From Conidiobolus incongruus B7586 (lineage: Eukaryota; Entomophthoromycota; Entomophthoromycetes; Entomophthorales; Conidiobolaceae): a stretch of DNA of 24,334 bases. Below are positions 9,513 through 20,651 of the stretch, in pieces (position 1 is the stretch's first letter; the number at the start of each line of letters is the position of its first letter). Under the pieces are notes generated by a model. That model was not told the origin of the DNA. It did not search any database and saw nothing but the letters and a program-made list of their open reading frames with translations. The DNA is taken from NCBI GenBank assembly GCA_000697335.1, contig JNEM01016408.1, positions 1 to 24,334 on the forward strand. Reading direction: 5' to 3'. The translations under genes and the position numbers were made by a program.

Positions 9513-10721
9513 TTAAATGTCAACAATTTTGGCGTTGTATCTTGCTCTCAATTCGATAGCTTCGGGAGTATTTTCAACAAACATACCGTCTGCGCCAAGA
9601 CTGAAGAAGTAGAAGAATTCGGACTGTTTGTCCTCGGGCAAGCACTCAATAGCGCATCCACGTTTGGAAGGTTCGCGACTGTCGTAGAATGTAAATGGGA
9701 CAAATCGAAGGTTGCGCGCGTGGATTTCTTGCACAAATGAGTCTTTGGAGATGAAGCCACCATAAGTTGCGATTTCCGTTTTGTTCCAAAGAACTTTGCG
9801 ACGTTGGAGTTCGGGTTCAACACCTACAAAGGCGTACTCCTTCCAGGGGGAATACCAGTCGGCGTACTTGGATACTTCGTCCAAACCCTTGTGTGTGAAT
9901 AGGTACGGATCGTCCTCGTTGAGCATGACAAGGGAAATGAGATCGGATTGGGATCTCAGATACTTGAGAGAATTGAAATTGAAATTTTGAAGGACTACCT
10001 GGCCACATGGGAATGATACTTCTTGAATATCTTCACCGCCACTGGGATCTTGGATACGAGCTTTACAGTTCTCTTTATCGCCACTGTTGATAGGGTAGCC
10101 AAAATCGCGGAGTGTTTTGAGGACTTTGTTCTCGAACCATCGTGGCTCGTCGGATTTCATAGCGTTGTGGAATTCGGGATGCTTTAGCTCAGGGACCAAT
10201 CCAATCTTTCGATTCAACTTGTACGACATCTCCTGAATGAGTGTCAAATACTCCTCCAACGTTGGAATTTCAAAAACTTGGTCAAAGTACAGAGGTCGAA
10301 CTCCGATCTTTTTCTGTCTGACACGCAAAGTTTTGAGCTCAGCTAATGTAAAATCCTGAATAAACCACTCATCTTCAATAATTCGAGGCTTCCCATCCAA
10401 AATTCCGTTAAATGTACGTTTCAAATGCGCAAATTCCGGGTGTTGTTGTACGTCGGTTCCCTCTTTGATAAATAGATCGTGATAACATACCAAATGCCCA
10501 TCCTTCGTGGCGACTATATCGGGTTCTACAAAGTCTGCACCCTCGATAGCTGCTAGGTGGTAACTTCCCAAAGTGTGCTCTGGCATCATAACCTTCTCGC
10601 CTCTGTGTGCGAACACTAGGGTGGGTTTCCCATCCAACGTTTTCCACCTAACAGCTTGTTTTATCCTGCGTTCATCATCTAATAACAACACAAACAATAT
10701 TATTATAATTAACCAATTCAT
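9513..10721 (-). CDS. GlpQ-type glycerophosphodiester phosphodiesterase, secretory
   Basis: The enzyme hydrolyses glycerophosphodiesters such as glycerophosphocholine to glycerol-3-phosphate and an alcohol, and supplies phosphate and choline or inositol. The fold is a TIM barrel (GDPD family). Counting from the ATG (402 aa), residues 4-14 are a hydrophobic run (LIIIILFVLLL), a short signal peptide or anchor, so the enzyme probably acts outside the cell or in the vacuole/ER lumen. Catalytic residues are visible: H39-R40 in AHRGEKVMMPEHT, E66 and D68 in FVEPDIVATKDG, and H81 in CYHD. Later family landmarks are DFTLAELKTL, PTLEEYL, a metal-binding Glu in LVPELKHPEFH, and the closing GADGMFVENTPEA. 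PEHT and the inserts resemble bacterial GlpQ and the plant secreted class rather than the SPX-ankyrin Gde1 enzymes. The frame could begin three bases earlier at TTG, but the ATG at 10721 is the credible start. It is intronless and GC-richer than its flanks. Confidence 0.93.
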   Translation of the reverse strand: MNWLIIIILFVLLLDDERRIKQAVRWKTLDGKPTLVFAHRGEKVMMPEHTLGSYHLAAIEGADFVEPDIVATKDGHLVCYHDLFIKEGTDVQQHPEFAHLKRTFNGILDGKPRIIEDEWFIQDFTLAELKTLRVRQKKIGVRPLYFDQVFEIPTLEEYLTLIQEMSYKLNRKIGLVPELKHPEFHNAMKSDEPRWFENKVLKTLRDFGYPINSGDKENCKARIQDPSGGEDIQEVSFPCGQVVLQNFNFNSLKYLRSQSDLISLVMLNEDDPYLFTHKGLDEVSKYADWYSPWKEYAFVGVEPELQRRKVLWNKTEIATYGGFISKDSFVQEIHARNLRFVPFTFYDSREPSKRGCAIECLPEDKQSEFFYFFSLGADGMFVENTPEAIELRARYNAKIVDI

Positions 10722-13379
10722 CAAAAATTCAAAATTTATATTATATATTATATATTGTAGTATGTGGCTTTAAAAAGCCCTTTTTTAAATATTAAAGGAA
10801 TAAAAAGAGTAATAAGTAATATTTTTTTTAAATTGGTTAATTTATGTAGGGTTCAATTAAAGAATTATAAATTGAAAAATGGGATGGTTGTGGAGAGGTC
10901 GTTTTCCACCAATCATCGAATCAATTTATTGAGTATTTTGGAAATTATCGGCAAAAGTGAGGATTATTGATTGGAAAATGCGAATTTTCACTTGGACAAA
11001 TTCTATAATATTCATTGGCTCGTATTGAGGCTATTTGGATCAGAAGATATTTGATACCATATTTTTGATATAAAAGTTTATATAGGATATTCAATTTTAG
11101 TTTAGATCTTTAGTTCTAATAATTGGTTTGATTGTACATATTATAGAACTAAAATTGATGAGAATTTTTTCAGCTTAATAAAATGTTAATTAATTTGTCA
11201 CGAGATAATTAATGATAAATTCAACTTCATTTAGATTAGTCATTTTTATTAATTAATGATAATAATTATTGATAGATTTCGAAATGATGAAATAATAAAC
11301 TATATATTATATTATACTGATCACAAAATAAATGGTTAATATATCACCCTATTAATATATTTCATATTGTCAATCAACAGCAGTTTTATAATTTAATTCG
11401 AATTATATTTGATTATTTAAGTGATTGATATTAGATTCCTATTACTCGCATATCTATTTATAATCCTTAATATTACTAAAGTATTATAATTTCTCCTGAT
11501 ATTTTTATCGTTAAAGTGTTTTTCTAAGATATCACATTAATAATATTTGGGGTAATTTGACAATTTTTATTACAATTAGAGAATTTATTTGAGAACATCA
11601 TTTAATTATATTTTATATCAAATTATTTTTCATTATTATAACTTAACAATTATAACTATTTAAATGTGTTTCAAATACTTTATATTTTAATAGTTAAAGC
11701 TGGTAATATCAATTCAATCAATAATACTTCAAAATATTTGATTTAATTTTATATAAATTAAAATTAGCTGGTTCTTGTTTGTTAAATTATTTCTCTTGTG
11801 GATAATTAAAAAATTGACGGATTTAACCCTTGAAGCAATTGTTTATCTTTTAGTATATAATTGGTTTGCTTATATATTGCTAAAAAATTTAATATATTAA
11901 TATTCTAGTCAAAATTATACTCTATTCAAGCCAAAAATTATCACAATAGTATATTATATATTTAAATAATTATCGAAATGATAAATTATTTTTAGCTTAA
12001 TTTTATCAAATGTATTCAATACCAATAGATATTATCGCTGTATACTATGTAAATAAAAAATGGATGATATAATATTTCGTTATTAAGATATTTTGCAAGA
12101 TAAATTTCATTTTATGGTATATTATAATAAATGATATATTCTCAAATACGTCATATAATATTGCTATGTACACAATTTTGTAATAATAATTTTGTGAGTT
12201 GATGCAAATTAAAATAATTTATTGTAATACAAATCGAATTCAATTGTAATTATTGAAACGTCAAAATTGATTTGTATTGGCTATTTACTAAATATTTGTA
12301 CAAAAATCTACATTTTTGAAGAAGTATTGTAATAATGATTTAAATGAGAAGAATTTGATAAATATTACATATTATTTTGATGATTGTTAAAATTCACAAT
12401 TGTTAAAGTCGATAAACTATACTACTATAATATTCAGTAATAAATAATAGAAATTATATAAAATTGGAAATTAATTCAAAGATTATGGGAAAATAGCGAA
12501 TATTATAATCTTCAATTTACTAAATAAAATAATTTATTGGATTTTCAACCTAATTTGGGAAAAAACAAATAACAGTGCTTCAACTTCTAATCTAGCAGTT
12601 CTTGATTGAATGCTGTATTTCAATGTTTTATTTTAGGATCACCTGGTTTAAAAAACTAATACATCTATGTATTTAATATATATTAATTTCAGATATGGTT
12701 TTAATAAATATTCTTGTCTAAATATTAATATATATTGAATAATGCATTATATAATAGATTCAATTACGCTCTAAAATAAATACAATAAATTTAAAGTATA
12801 ATATGGAAAATGGCTCATATACATCAATCAAATATGATAAGTTAACGCTTCACGGTATTTCCACTAATTTTAAGCACCCGTATTGATACTTAATCAAAGC
12901 TTAGATAAATCATTACTTGCAACACAAATACTTGGATAATATTTTAAAATATTATTTAATTTCAAAAAAATATAGTTTTAAGTTCATTATTTTGATCTCC
13001 AGTTATACATAACTAGTTTCAATTATTATTTTATCCTCAAAATAAAGAAAATAAAATAATATCTCTTCAAATAGTCTAAGATATCAAGATCAAGCTATAA
13101 AGGTTAGAATCATATTATCTCCAAGTTGTTTATATTTTACTTAATTTTTAATACTAAATAGCTTTATAGTCAAGGAGAAAATAATATTTAACCCTAGGAA
13201 AGCAACATGTTTTATGTAAAAGTTATTTTAAAACAAAAAATATAAAACCTTAAATAATAAGGTTAATATCCTTTAAAAGCTATTTAAATAAAAAATTATC
13301 TGTGGTTTTAAATCAAAACATAATTAGAATTTCAATAATCTCTACTTATATTAAAATATATATATATCAAAAAATAATT
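10722..13379. other. AT-rich gene-free stretch
   Basis: It carries the upstream region of the phosphodiesterase gene, including a TATATAATATATAATATA run at about 10737-10755 and a perfect GGCTTT/AAAGCC hairpin at 10766-10779. The rest has no credible coding frame, tRNA or organised repeat. Confidence 0.65.
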
Positions 13380-14340
13380 TGTAAAATTATTATTATTAGA
13401 AATAAACTCTGTTATAATTGATATAAGATTTTAAACTAATATTTCTAATTAAAAAATTAGAATATAAAAAAATTAAATAATTATTTTATAAAAAATATTA
13501 TAATTTTATAAACCAATATATAAATAGGATATTATTTTATAAATTAATAATAAAAAGCCAAAAAATTGAAAAAAAAAACAGATATAAAAATAAAGAAAAT
13601 TAAATTATCTTAAATATAAATAAGAAACATAAATAATATAAGGAAATAAAATAAATATATAATTAATATTTCAACATAATTATAGATAAAATATTTTTAT
13701 ATTTAAATAATCTAAAATTAAAAATTTCAATATAAATTGCTTTATAAATAAATATTAATATATATTATATATTTTTAATAATATATAATATAAATAAAAA
13801 TAATCTTAAAGGAATATATAATATTAATTTTATAATATATTATTTTGAATATAAATATAAAATTAGAAAATATAAACCAAAATCAAAATCAATTATTATA
13901 TATTTTTAACAAGAAAAAAGAGGTATTTTATTATTATTTATTATAATAATTAATAATTTTAAATTATTCAAATATTGCTAAAAATGCATAATCATAACTA
14001 TTACCTTTAAATTATAGATTCTTATATATTTAGCATTTTTATTTTGATAATATTGAAAATTTTATAATAATGGCCATTAATTTTAATATATAACTTTATA
14101 TCAGGTTATTTTCTTTATTGATTATTGATTAAATTAAAAAGATATCTTGGTAGAATTTATTTTTTTATAATATTTATAAACAATTAAAAAGTAAATAATT
14201 TTAATAAAATATTTGATATTAAAAATTTATTAGATAAACAAATATTACAAATTAAATTAAAGATTAAAACAATCTTATAAATTACATTGATAAAAAATTT
14301 CAATAACTATTGACTAATGGTACATTGTTTCTCAAATTTA
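13380..14340. repeat. hyper-AT, CpG-free block, likely worn repeat
   Basis: G+C falls to roughly 5-15% per line, clearly below the surrounding desert, and I found no CG dinucleotide in it. Runs of TTA, ATA and AAA dominate. This pattern fits an old repeat that has lost C and G by deamination or a RIP-like process, but no ends, target duplications or coding traces can be made out, so the family is unknown. Confidence 0.35.
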
Positions 14341-14607
14341 ATGATGAAAAAATGGTGGAAAGAATAAATATATGTATATATATATTGGAAGTAAAAGGAA
14401 AAATCAATGTTAGGATAATATTACTATTAATTTAAATTAAGTTTACTCAATAAAACAGAATACCTTTGGTACAAGGTACTCATTTGCAATAATTAAAATA
14501 TAAGCAAAATATAAGCAACTTGAAATAAGCAGAACTTTCAAACATTCTCAATATTATCTAAAAATTTATCAATACATCAAAATTATTAGAAATACGTTCC
14601 TTTAATA

Positions 14608-14699
14608 TCTAGCTGTAAATCAAGCCAGTCATCTAGGATTGATACTGGGGCTTACCTCCTCAGGACCTCTGTACCCCATGTAAGACTTGCACAAAGGTA
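14608..14699. other. isolated GC-rich island of unknown nature
   Basis: About 90 bases, of which the last 60 are near 50% G+C, stand alone in a desert of about 20%. TGGGG (14646-14650) can pair with CCCCA (14674-14678), and CTTAC (14651-14655) with GTAAG (14680-14684); the two pairings are staggered rather than nested. On the minus strand a short frame reads APVSILDDWLDLQLDIKG, preceded by TWGTEVLRR, so it may be the last conserved scrap of a coding element. It does not match the ends of U1, U2, U4, U5 or U6, 5S rRNA or a tRNA. Confidence 0.4.
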
Positions 14700-16620
14700 A
14701 TAAATATGCTTAACTTTGGATAAGCTTAATATTAATCAAATATATATATATTTGGATTACGATTGAGCATATTTATGGTTAGTGTTTAAAACTTGAATAA
14801 TCTGTTAAATAAATCACTTGTAACATTGATAAATGAAAAAATTATATTAAAGGTTCCAAAGAATTTAATACTATCATATTTTTATAGCATAACATTAACT
14901 AATTTTATAATTTTCAATTTTTAATTCATAATTTAATTATTTTTTGATAAAATTTTAACAAATTTTAAAGGTTTGAATTTATTGATAATAAATTACTAAG
15001 AACTAACAAGATATTTCCTAATATTATAATTTAATTAATATTACTGTTAACCTCTCTATTACCATATATTGAAATATAAAATTTAATATTAATGGGTCAG
15101 TATTTCTCTTAAGTATACCATTCCAAAAATTATTAAAACAATTCTAATTTATAGAGTTAAATATGGTACGTAAGGTATTTTGTAATTAAAAGGTAAATAG
15201 TCTATTGAATTTATTATTTGATGATTAAATTTTGATTTAGTAATCCAAATAAAAATAGTATATATCATATATAAATTATTTTATGATTTAAATATAGAGT
15301 CAAACTTTTGGATTGTGTAATGATTAGAACTTGAATCACATTTGGTTATTTTGGACATTCATGCGATGGCAATAAAACTAAAATTCTCTCTACTTATTTA
15401 ATTAAAATTTTTTAAATATAATAATAACTTTAATAAATAAACCTGAATACTTATACAAACAATAGAATCATCTTATATTAATGAATTATTTTTTATATAT
15501 AGAAGAAATATAAAACTAAGAGTAATAATCACAATGAATTAGTTGTCTGTGAAGGGTTAAAAATAACGAATCACGACTACGTATCAAATCATTAAGCATA
15601 TACATATATATTAATAAATGTTAAAATATTACATTAACATGGTAAAATTACAGATAAATCCTGTATCTTACAGGTGTAAATCATTGAAAAAAGAGCTATT
15701 ACTTCCCCATTAATGTAGTAATATTCTTGAAACTATTTTCAAATAAATTTTATAGAAATGTTTTAACTTTTAAATAAATTTTTCATCATTACAATTCTTG
15801 TAATAATAAGGAATTGTAATATTAATCTCATTTTGTCTACCTAATTATTTAAATATTTTGATTATAATTTTAAAATATAAATATTTAATTGAATTTAAAT
15901 TATTAATAATAGTTCAAAGAATACATATATTTTATGAATTAAATAAACTACTTAAATTTTTACTGTAAAAATTTTTTTCGCTAATATTTTAGATTAATCT
16001 ATTTTGATCATTTTTAATTTTATGACTTAAGAATTATTATAACAATTTAATCACATTTTTTACTCTCTGTTGCTTTAGCTGAAAGAACTTTGTATTACAT
16101 ATGAATATATTTATCAAATGCAAGCAAACTATAATAAGAATGCTTGGAACATGTATAATCTTAATACTTTGAAATTACTATTAGTTGGAATTGAATAAAT
16201 AAAATAAATCAACTACATTTTATATTTGACTTCAATAATAACGGATTTGGAAATTTATAATTTGATATATAAAAACATCAAAAAGAGAAATATTATGATT
16301 CATCCTTTAGCTAGTAAGTAATAATTACAAATTACTATTTTGAACAACAACTTTTATTTAGATATTTAAAGTATATAATGAAAAACTATATAAAAATATC
16401 TTAATTTTATAAACTATTGAATTATTCATCAACATGAGATTTTACTAAACCATTGATACAAATTCATATACATTGTATTCTTATTATGAAAAATGATATA
16501 GTATTCTATTCGTTTAGTTTATTTGAAAATTTCTTGAAAATTATAATTCAACAAGATAAAAAACAACATTCGAGAATTTTTTTGATATGACTAAGTAATG
16601 AAATATAATTAAACTTAAAG
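14700..16620. other. AT-rich gene-free stretch
   Basis: No credible open frame, RNA gene or repeat is seen between the GC-rich island and the bZIP promoter. Confidence 0.65.
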
Positions 16621-16670
16621 TGAGTGTATCCCAAGTCATTATGAGAATTACCCAATGAATGAGTTGGTCA

Positions 16671-16720
16671 TTAGTAATCCTTTACTCAATGATTCAAAAT
16701 GATTGCTAACCTCTGACTCA
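16671..16720 (+). promoter_or_regulatory. cluster of AP-1/Gcn4/Yap-like sites upstream of the bZIP gene
   Basis: Within 50 bases lie TTAGTAA (16671-16677, a Yap1-type site), TTACTCA (16682-16688), TGATTCA (16690-16696) and a perfect TGACTCA (16714-16720, the Gcn4/AP-1 consensus), 82-131 bases before the start codon. The bZIP protein encoded directly downstream has all the base-contact residues that in Gcn4 read TGAC half-sites, so self-control is a fair inference. Binding itself is not shown. Confidence 0.45.
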
Positions 16721-16735
16721 AAATTGAGTTTAACT

Positions 16736-16777
16736 ATGAATGAAAAGGTATTTAATGATAGAAAATTGATGAATTGA
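16736..16777 (+). promoter_or_regulatory. upstream ORF of 13 codons before the bZIP start
   Basis: An ATG at 16736 opens a 13-codon frame (MNEKVFNDRKLMN) that stops 24 bases before the main start. A second, overlapping uORF starts at 16740 (MKRYLMIEN, stop ending at 16769). Three more short frames begin at 16641, 16655 and 16699. None overlaps the main start. If they are inside the transcript they would hold back translation in the way known for GCN4-type genes. Confidence 0.35.
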
Positions 16778-16801
16778 ATCACTTCTTTTTCATTATTCAA
16801 A

Positions 16802-17535
16802 ATGACCCAATTTCCAGCTGAACCCTACACACCAAACATGACTGAAACACCTAATTCTGAGAAAACTAATATCGAGTTTCCTAATATTCCAGCTCAATCA
16901 ATTATGTTGAATCAACAGAATACCGAAAAGTTGTTCCAGTTACCTCCGAATATAATGACAAATCAATTTTTACCTGTTTCGACAACTTCTGTATTACCTG
17001 ACTCTGATGCCCACAAGCAGCTCCTTCATTCTTTTCCTATTGTTGAATCCAAATATCGACCTGCAACTAGTATTTGCCAAGCACCCTCCTCAGAATTTCG
17101 TACTATGCAGCGTCCTAGTGCATTTTTAACTCATCCTCCGCTCAAGTCCATTCTTCCAATGGAAGAAAGTTATCAGCTGGCACCATACAATGATAGAACC
17201 GCATCAACAATAGATAACTCTAATAAGGTAAGCTTAACTTGAATCTAAACACATTCTTTTTATTAATCATTTCTTAGGAAAACATTTATGAACCTGATAT
17301 GAGTCAATCAACCCAAAGCACCTTGATTGTGAATAATGAAACCTCAGAAGAAGATAAAATTCGCATTCGCAGACAACGCAATCGAGCTGCAGCTCGTCGC
17401 AGTAGAGAAAAAAGAATCAAATTTATCATGTCTCTTGAACAAGAAAATCGTCAGCTTTGGATTCAAAATAGTTCCCTAATTACTGAAATGAATGAATTGA
17501 AGAATATGTTGCTTGAAAGAAAATTAAACAAATAA
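16802..17535 (+). CDS. Gcn4-like bZIP transcription factor (227 aa, two exons)
   Basis: Exons are 16802-17227 and 17278-17535, with a 50-base phase-0 GTAAGC...TTAG intron containing TTAATC near its end. Residues 1-165 are a polar, Pro/Ser/Thr/Asn-rich region without known fold, the likely activation part. Residues 170-192 form the basic region (RRQRNRAAARRSREKR) and 195-222 the leucine zipper, with Leu195, 202, 209 and 216 in exact heptads. The spacing N177-x7-R185-x9-L195 is the full bZIP signature. N177, A180, A181, S184 and R185 equal the five base-contact residues of yeast Gcn4, predicting TGAC half-sites. Asn206 sits at a zipper 'a' position, which favours homodimers. It would act as a nuclear activator; the regulon is unknown, amino-acid or stress control being the usual job of relatives. 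The start has a good CAAAATG context; upstream site cluster and uORFs suggest tight control. Confidence 0.92.
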
Positions 17536-17605
17536 TTCTATTATTTTGCTCAATTTGAAAAAAAATCTCATTATATTCAATACAATCTTGGTCCATGCTG
17601 ATTCA

Positions 17606-17611
17606 AATAAA
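17606..17611 (+). terminator. polyadenylation signal of the bZIP gene
   Basis: AATAAA lies about 70 bases after the bZIP stop codon, in the short convergent spacer, at a fitting distance for 3' end formation. Confidence 0.5.
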
Positions 17612-17769
17612 AGTTATAGCTTATTATTAAATTATTTCACTCAAATTTTTACTATAATGATTTTATGAAATTTAATGAATTTTTTAATATAAAATAAAAA
17701 ATTATTATTTCATAAAAATAGAAAATTAAAATAATTAGAGTGATATAACAGTTAAAATAACATATATAG

Positions 17770-17775
17770 TTTATT
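17770..17775 (-). terminator. possible polyadenylation signal of the chitin synthase gene
   Basis: On the minus strand this reads AATAAA, about 100 bases beyond the chitin synthase stop codon. Such words are common in AT-rich DNA, so this rests on position only. Confidence 0.35.
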
Positions 17776-17874
17776 AAAATAGTATAAAAAATAGATACAA
17801 ATAATTAATCATTGAAATGATTCGTAAATAGATTAATTACTACGATTCAATGAATAATGAGAATTAATAGAAAC

Positions 17875-20405
17875 CTAACCGAATATTAATCTGGCAACTA
17901 AGTACCAGCAAGATCCAATAAACCTTACAAAAGATAAAGCAGCAACGCTCCAGAATAAGAAGGCTAAGTAGGGGTTGAATCTAGTGAAAGGCTCTCCAGA
18001 GTATTTGACACTAAGTTGTTCGAAAATATTGGAAGTCAAAAGAACAATAAGTAATGCATTGGAGAAAATCCATGATAAAACGAGTCGAGTACGGAACTGC
18101 TTATTGGAATCTTCTCTCTTTGTAGCAGCATCTCTCTTCTGTTTAACTTCTTTGGGCTTAACTTTAAGCTCTTGAATAAGCTTGTCGTAGAGAGCATTAA
18201 TATCAACCTGTTCAACGGGAACTGATACAGCTGCAACTTCGACACCTTGAGCGTTAGTTTTAGATTGTACATGTCCTTCTGAAGATTTGGAACCATCATC
18301 ACCCTTAGTACCCCAACTAACATCATGAGTATTACAAAAAGCATAAACCATGAGAATGTTAATAAAGGAAGGCATAAGGAATAAATATTGGATAAAGGAG
18401 GTAAACATGTGCCAAGGTTCAAAATGAAGGAATGAAGCAAGGAAATAAATACCATAAGTAGATACCAAGGAAATGACGATATTACGGAAAGCTGCATTAT
18501 ACAATAAATTATTAGTAAACTGATCAGTTGACTTAATACTTTCGAATGATTTGTAAACCGTGAACCCAGCCAAATAAAGCATAATACCCATAATAATCGC
18601 GAATAAAACCATACAAATGGTATAAAGTGTTTTATAACCTTGAGGACGATTACCGAGAGACAAAACGAATATAATAACGATAGCAGCAATATAGAACAAT
18701 CTTAAAGGAGCAAAAACAGCTTCGAAATATTTACCAAATGGACCACTAGTAGCTAATTCGGGATGTAAGGGATCAACTTTTGTAGCAGCAGTATTCAAAA
18801 AGTAGAAGGTAAGATAAAAGTTAGCCTAAAACAAATTAATAAAATAAAATAAAATGTATGAGATTGCAATCTTACCAAAGCGAACCAACTGAAACACATA
18901 TTAACGAAATTGTAGAAGAATTCGAATAAGAGCAGCAATTGACGAATGAGAGAGTGGTTAGTACGGAAGATTTGATAGAAGTGGAAAGTGGCATAGAAGG
19001 CTGCAAAGAATGAACCGTTAAGCCAACGTCTTCTTTGAGAGATCAATTCAGGTACTGCATCAGGTACATCGGTTTCAGCTTTAGCAGACTTGACATATTT
19101 TAATAACCATTTGGCATTACGCTTAGTGACTAATTCGAAACAGAGAATACGATCTTCAGCTAAATACATATTGGCTTCAAAAATACCACCAGTAGCATTG
19201 TCACCATGCATAGCTTCACCCTTGAAGTAAGAAGCCAAGGGTCCAACACCTGGTGAAGAATTTTGAAGGGCAGCATAACGATAAGCTGAGAAAGCACCAG
19301 GAAGTACGGAAATATAACCAAAAATAGATTCCAAAGGCTTATCCAAAATATTACTCATTTTGTATTCGAAATTCTGCGTAGCAACCAATGGATTCAAAAG
19401 CTTGTGCCATCCAGTTCCCAATTCTGCATAAATTTCACCACAAGCACCTCCCAAGTTGGGATCACGATCGAAAGCCTTCCACAAATGATAAATGGAAGTA
19501 CCACTGGGACGAGTACCAACATCAATTAGAATACATACATTAGGATTCAAAATAGGTCCGAAGGCGTTAAAGAACCATCTATGAGAGTTCAATTTCTTGG
19601 CATTTTTTTCCTTCAAACAGAAAATAGTTTGCACAGGAACGAGACCTGAATCAGCACCTCGGATCTTAAGTTCGGTGTCGACGACAATCTGGGTGGTATA
19701 TTCATAAATGTGAGCAGTAACTGGCTTACCATTAACAGAATTCTGGTTGATACCATCTTGGTATACACCCATAGCAGCTAGAACAGTTTTAACTCTAGGG
19801 TTAATCTTGGTACGACCGTCAGAAACAATACACACAACAACCTTTTGCCAACCGTTATCACCCCAAGTACGAGAGCGATTACGACGACAAAGGTGAGCAA
19901 TATTCTTCATGACCGAGGTCATTGTCTTGGTGAATAAATTTTCATCTTCGTTATACATTGTCATAACGATGAATAACTCGGTTTGACGACCATACATAGC
20001 AGGACGAAGAGTATAGCGTTGAGCTAAGAACTCGTCGGGGTCACAGGTAGCGGCAGTGTAGCGCATATGAGTGAACTCTTCACCTTCCTTATAGAATGCA
20101 TTAGTCAAAACAGGATCAGGTACCTTACAATCTAACACTAAGTTACCCGAAGTAAGGGCAACAGTACGCATACTCTTCCTTCTTCTAGCTTGGTATTCAT
20201 TAAACTTTCTAGCATTAGGAGGAGGTGCTTCAGAAACATCATAAAGACGGTTTAGTCTATCATCCTGAGATTCAGAATGTGAAGATTGGTTATGAGTAGT
20301 ATCGAAAGCCAGATGGGCTGGCTGTTTAGGATTAGACATATTTCTTTGATAAGGTGAGTTTCTTTCGTTGTCTTGATCAAAATGAGTTTTAAAGGGATCA
20401 GACAT
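17875..20405 (-). CDS. chitin synthase, division 1 (class I/II type), 826 aa, two exons
   Basis: The enzyme polymerises UDP-GlcNAc into chitin at the plasma membrane. Exon 1 is 20405-18876 (510 codons) and exon 2 is 18825-17875. The 50-base phase-0 intron (18875-18826, GTAAGA...TTTTAG) splits the conserved [14 protein letters not shown]. Residues 1-62 are a polar tail, 63-140 the CS1N region, then the GT2 domain with VSDGR (194-198), DVGTRP (295-300), EDR (417-419) and QRRRW (457-461), the core catalytic motifs. Membrane segments follow from about 485 to 675, including the helices around 555-600, with the family mark [12 protein letters not shown] (674-685). Then come a charged cytosolic loop (686-755) and two last helices (757-775, 795-822). 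The N-terminal tail is short compared with yeast Chs1. No myosin or DEK domain is present, so it is not a class IV-VII enzyme. All motifs are intact. It converges on the bZIP gene 339 bases away. Confidence 0.97.
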
Positions 20406-20651
20406 GCTCTTTATATCTTAATCAAACCACCTTTTCAGTTCAATTTAACCAACTGAATAGAATATAATCCTATTTATTTACAAAATCTAATTTAAAATTT
20501 GAGTAACTTTTATTTGATTTATATCAATCTCACCCCAAATTAATTATTTTATTTGCCCATGAACTCCTGTGTTTTAATATTGAATGAATTTACTGTGCAA
20601 TTGATATTAATGCATTGAATGTGAATGTTTTATCCCAAATCCTCTCTTTTT

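Noticed and set aside
9548-10008. Short frames on both strands inside the phosphodiesterase gene
   Set aside because: Overlap a gene with intact catalytic motifs and have no independent support.
10722-10724. TTG as the start codon of the phosphodiesterase
   Set aside because: An ATG follows directly. Nuclear fungal genes normally use ATG, and the signal-like run is unaffected.
10408-10773. Frames of 79 and 66 codons at the 5' end of the phosphodiesterase gene
   Set aside because: Shadows of the coding strand and its AT-rich upstream region.
10764-10970. 68-codon plus-strand frame
   Set aside because: Starts in the GGCTTT hairpin, is Lys/Asn/Ile-rich, and has no recognisable domain.
14640-14690. 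GC island as a U1 snRNA gene because of ATACT and CTTACCT words
   Set aside because: The 5' splice-site-pairing sequence is interrupted and no Sm site or U1 stem-loop follows.
17975-18175. 66-codon plus-strand frame opposite chitin synthase
   Set aside because: Antisense shadow with no independent evidence.
18036-18689. 217-codon minus-strand frame inside chitin synthase
   Set aside because: Out-of-frame shadow of the membrane-spanning part of the enzyme, hence its Leu/Ser-rich look.
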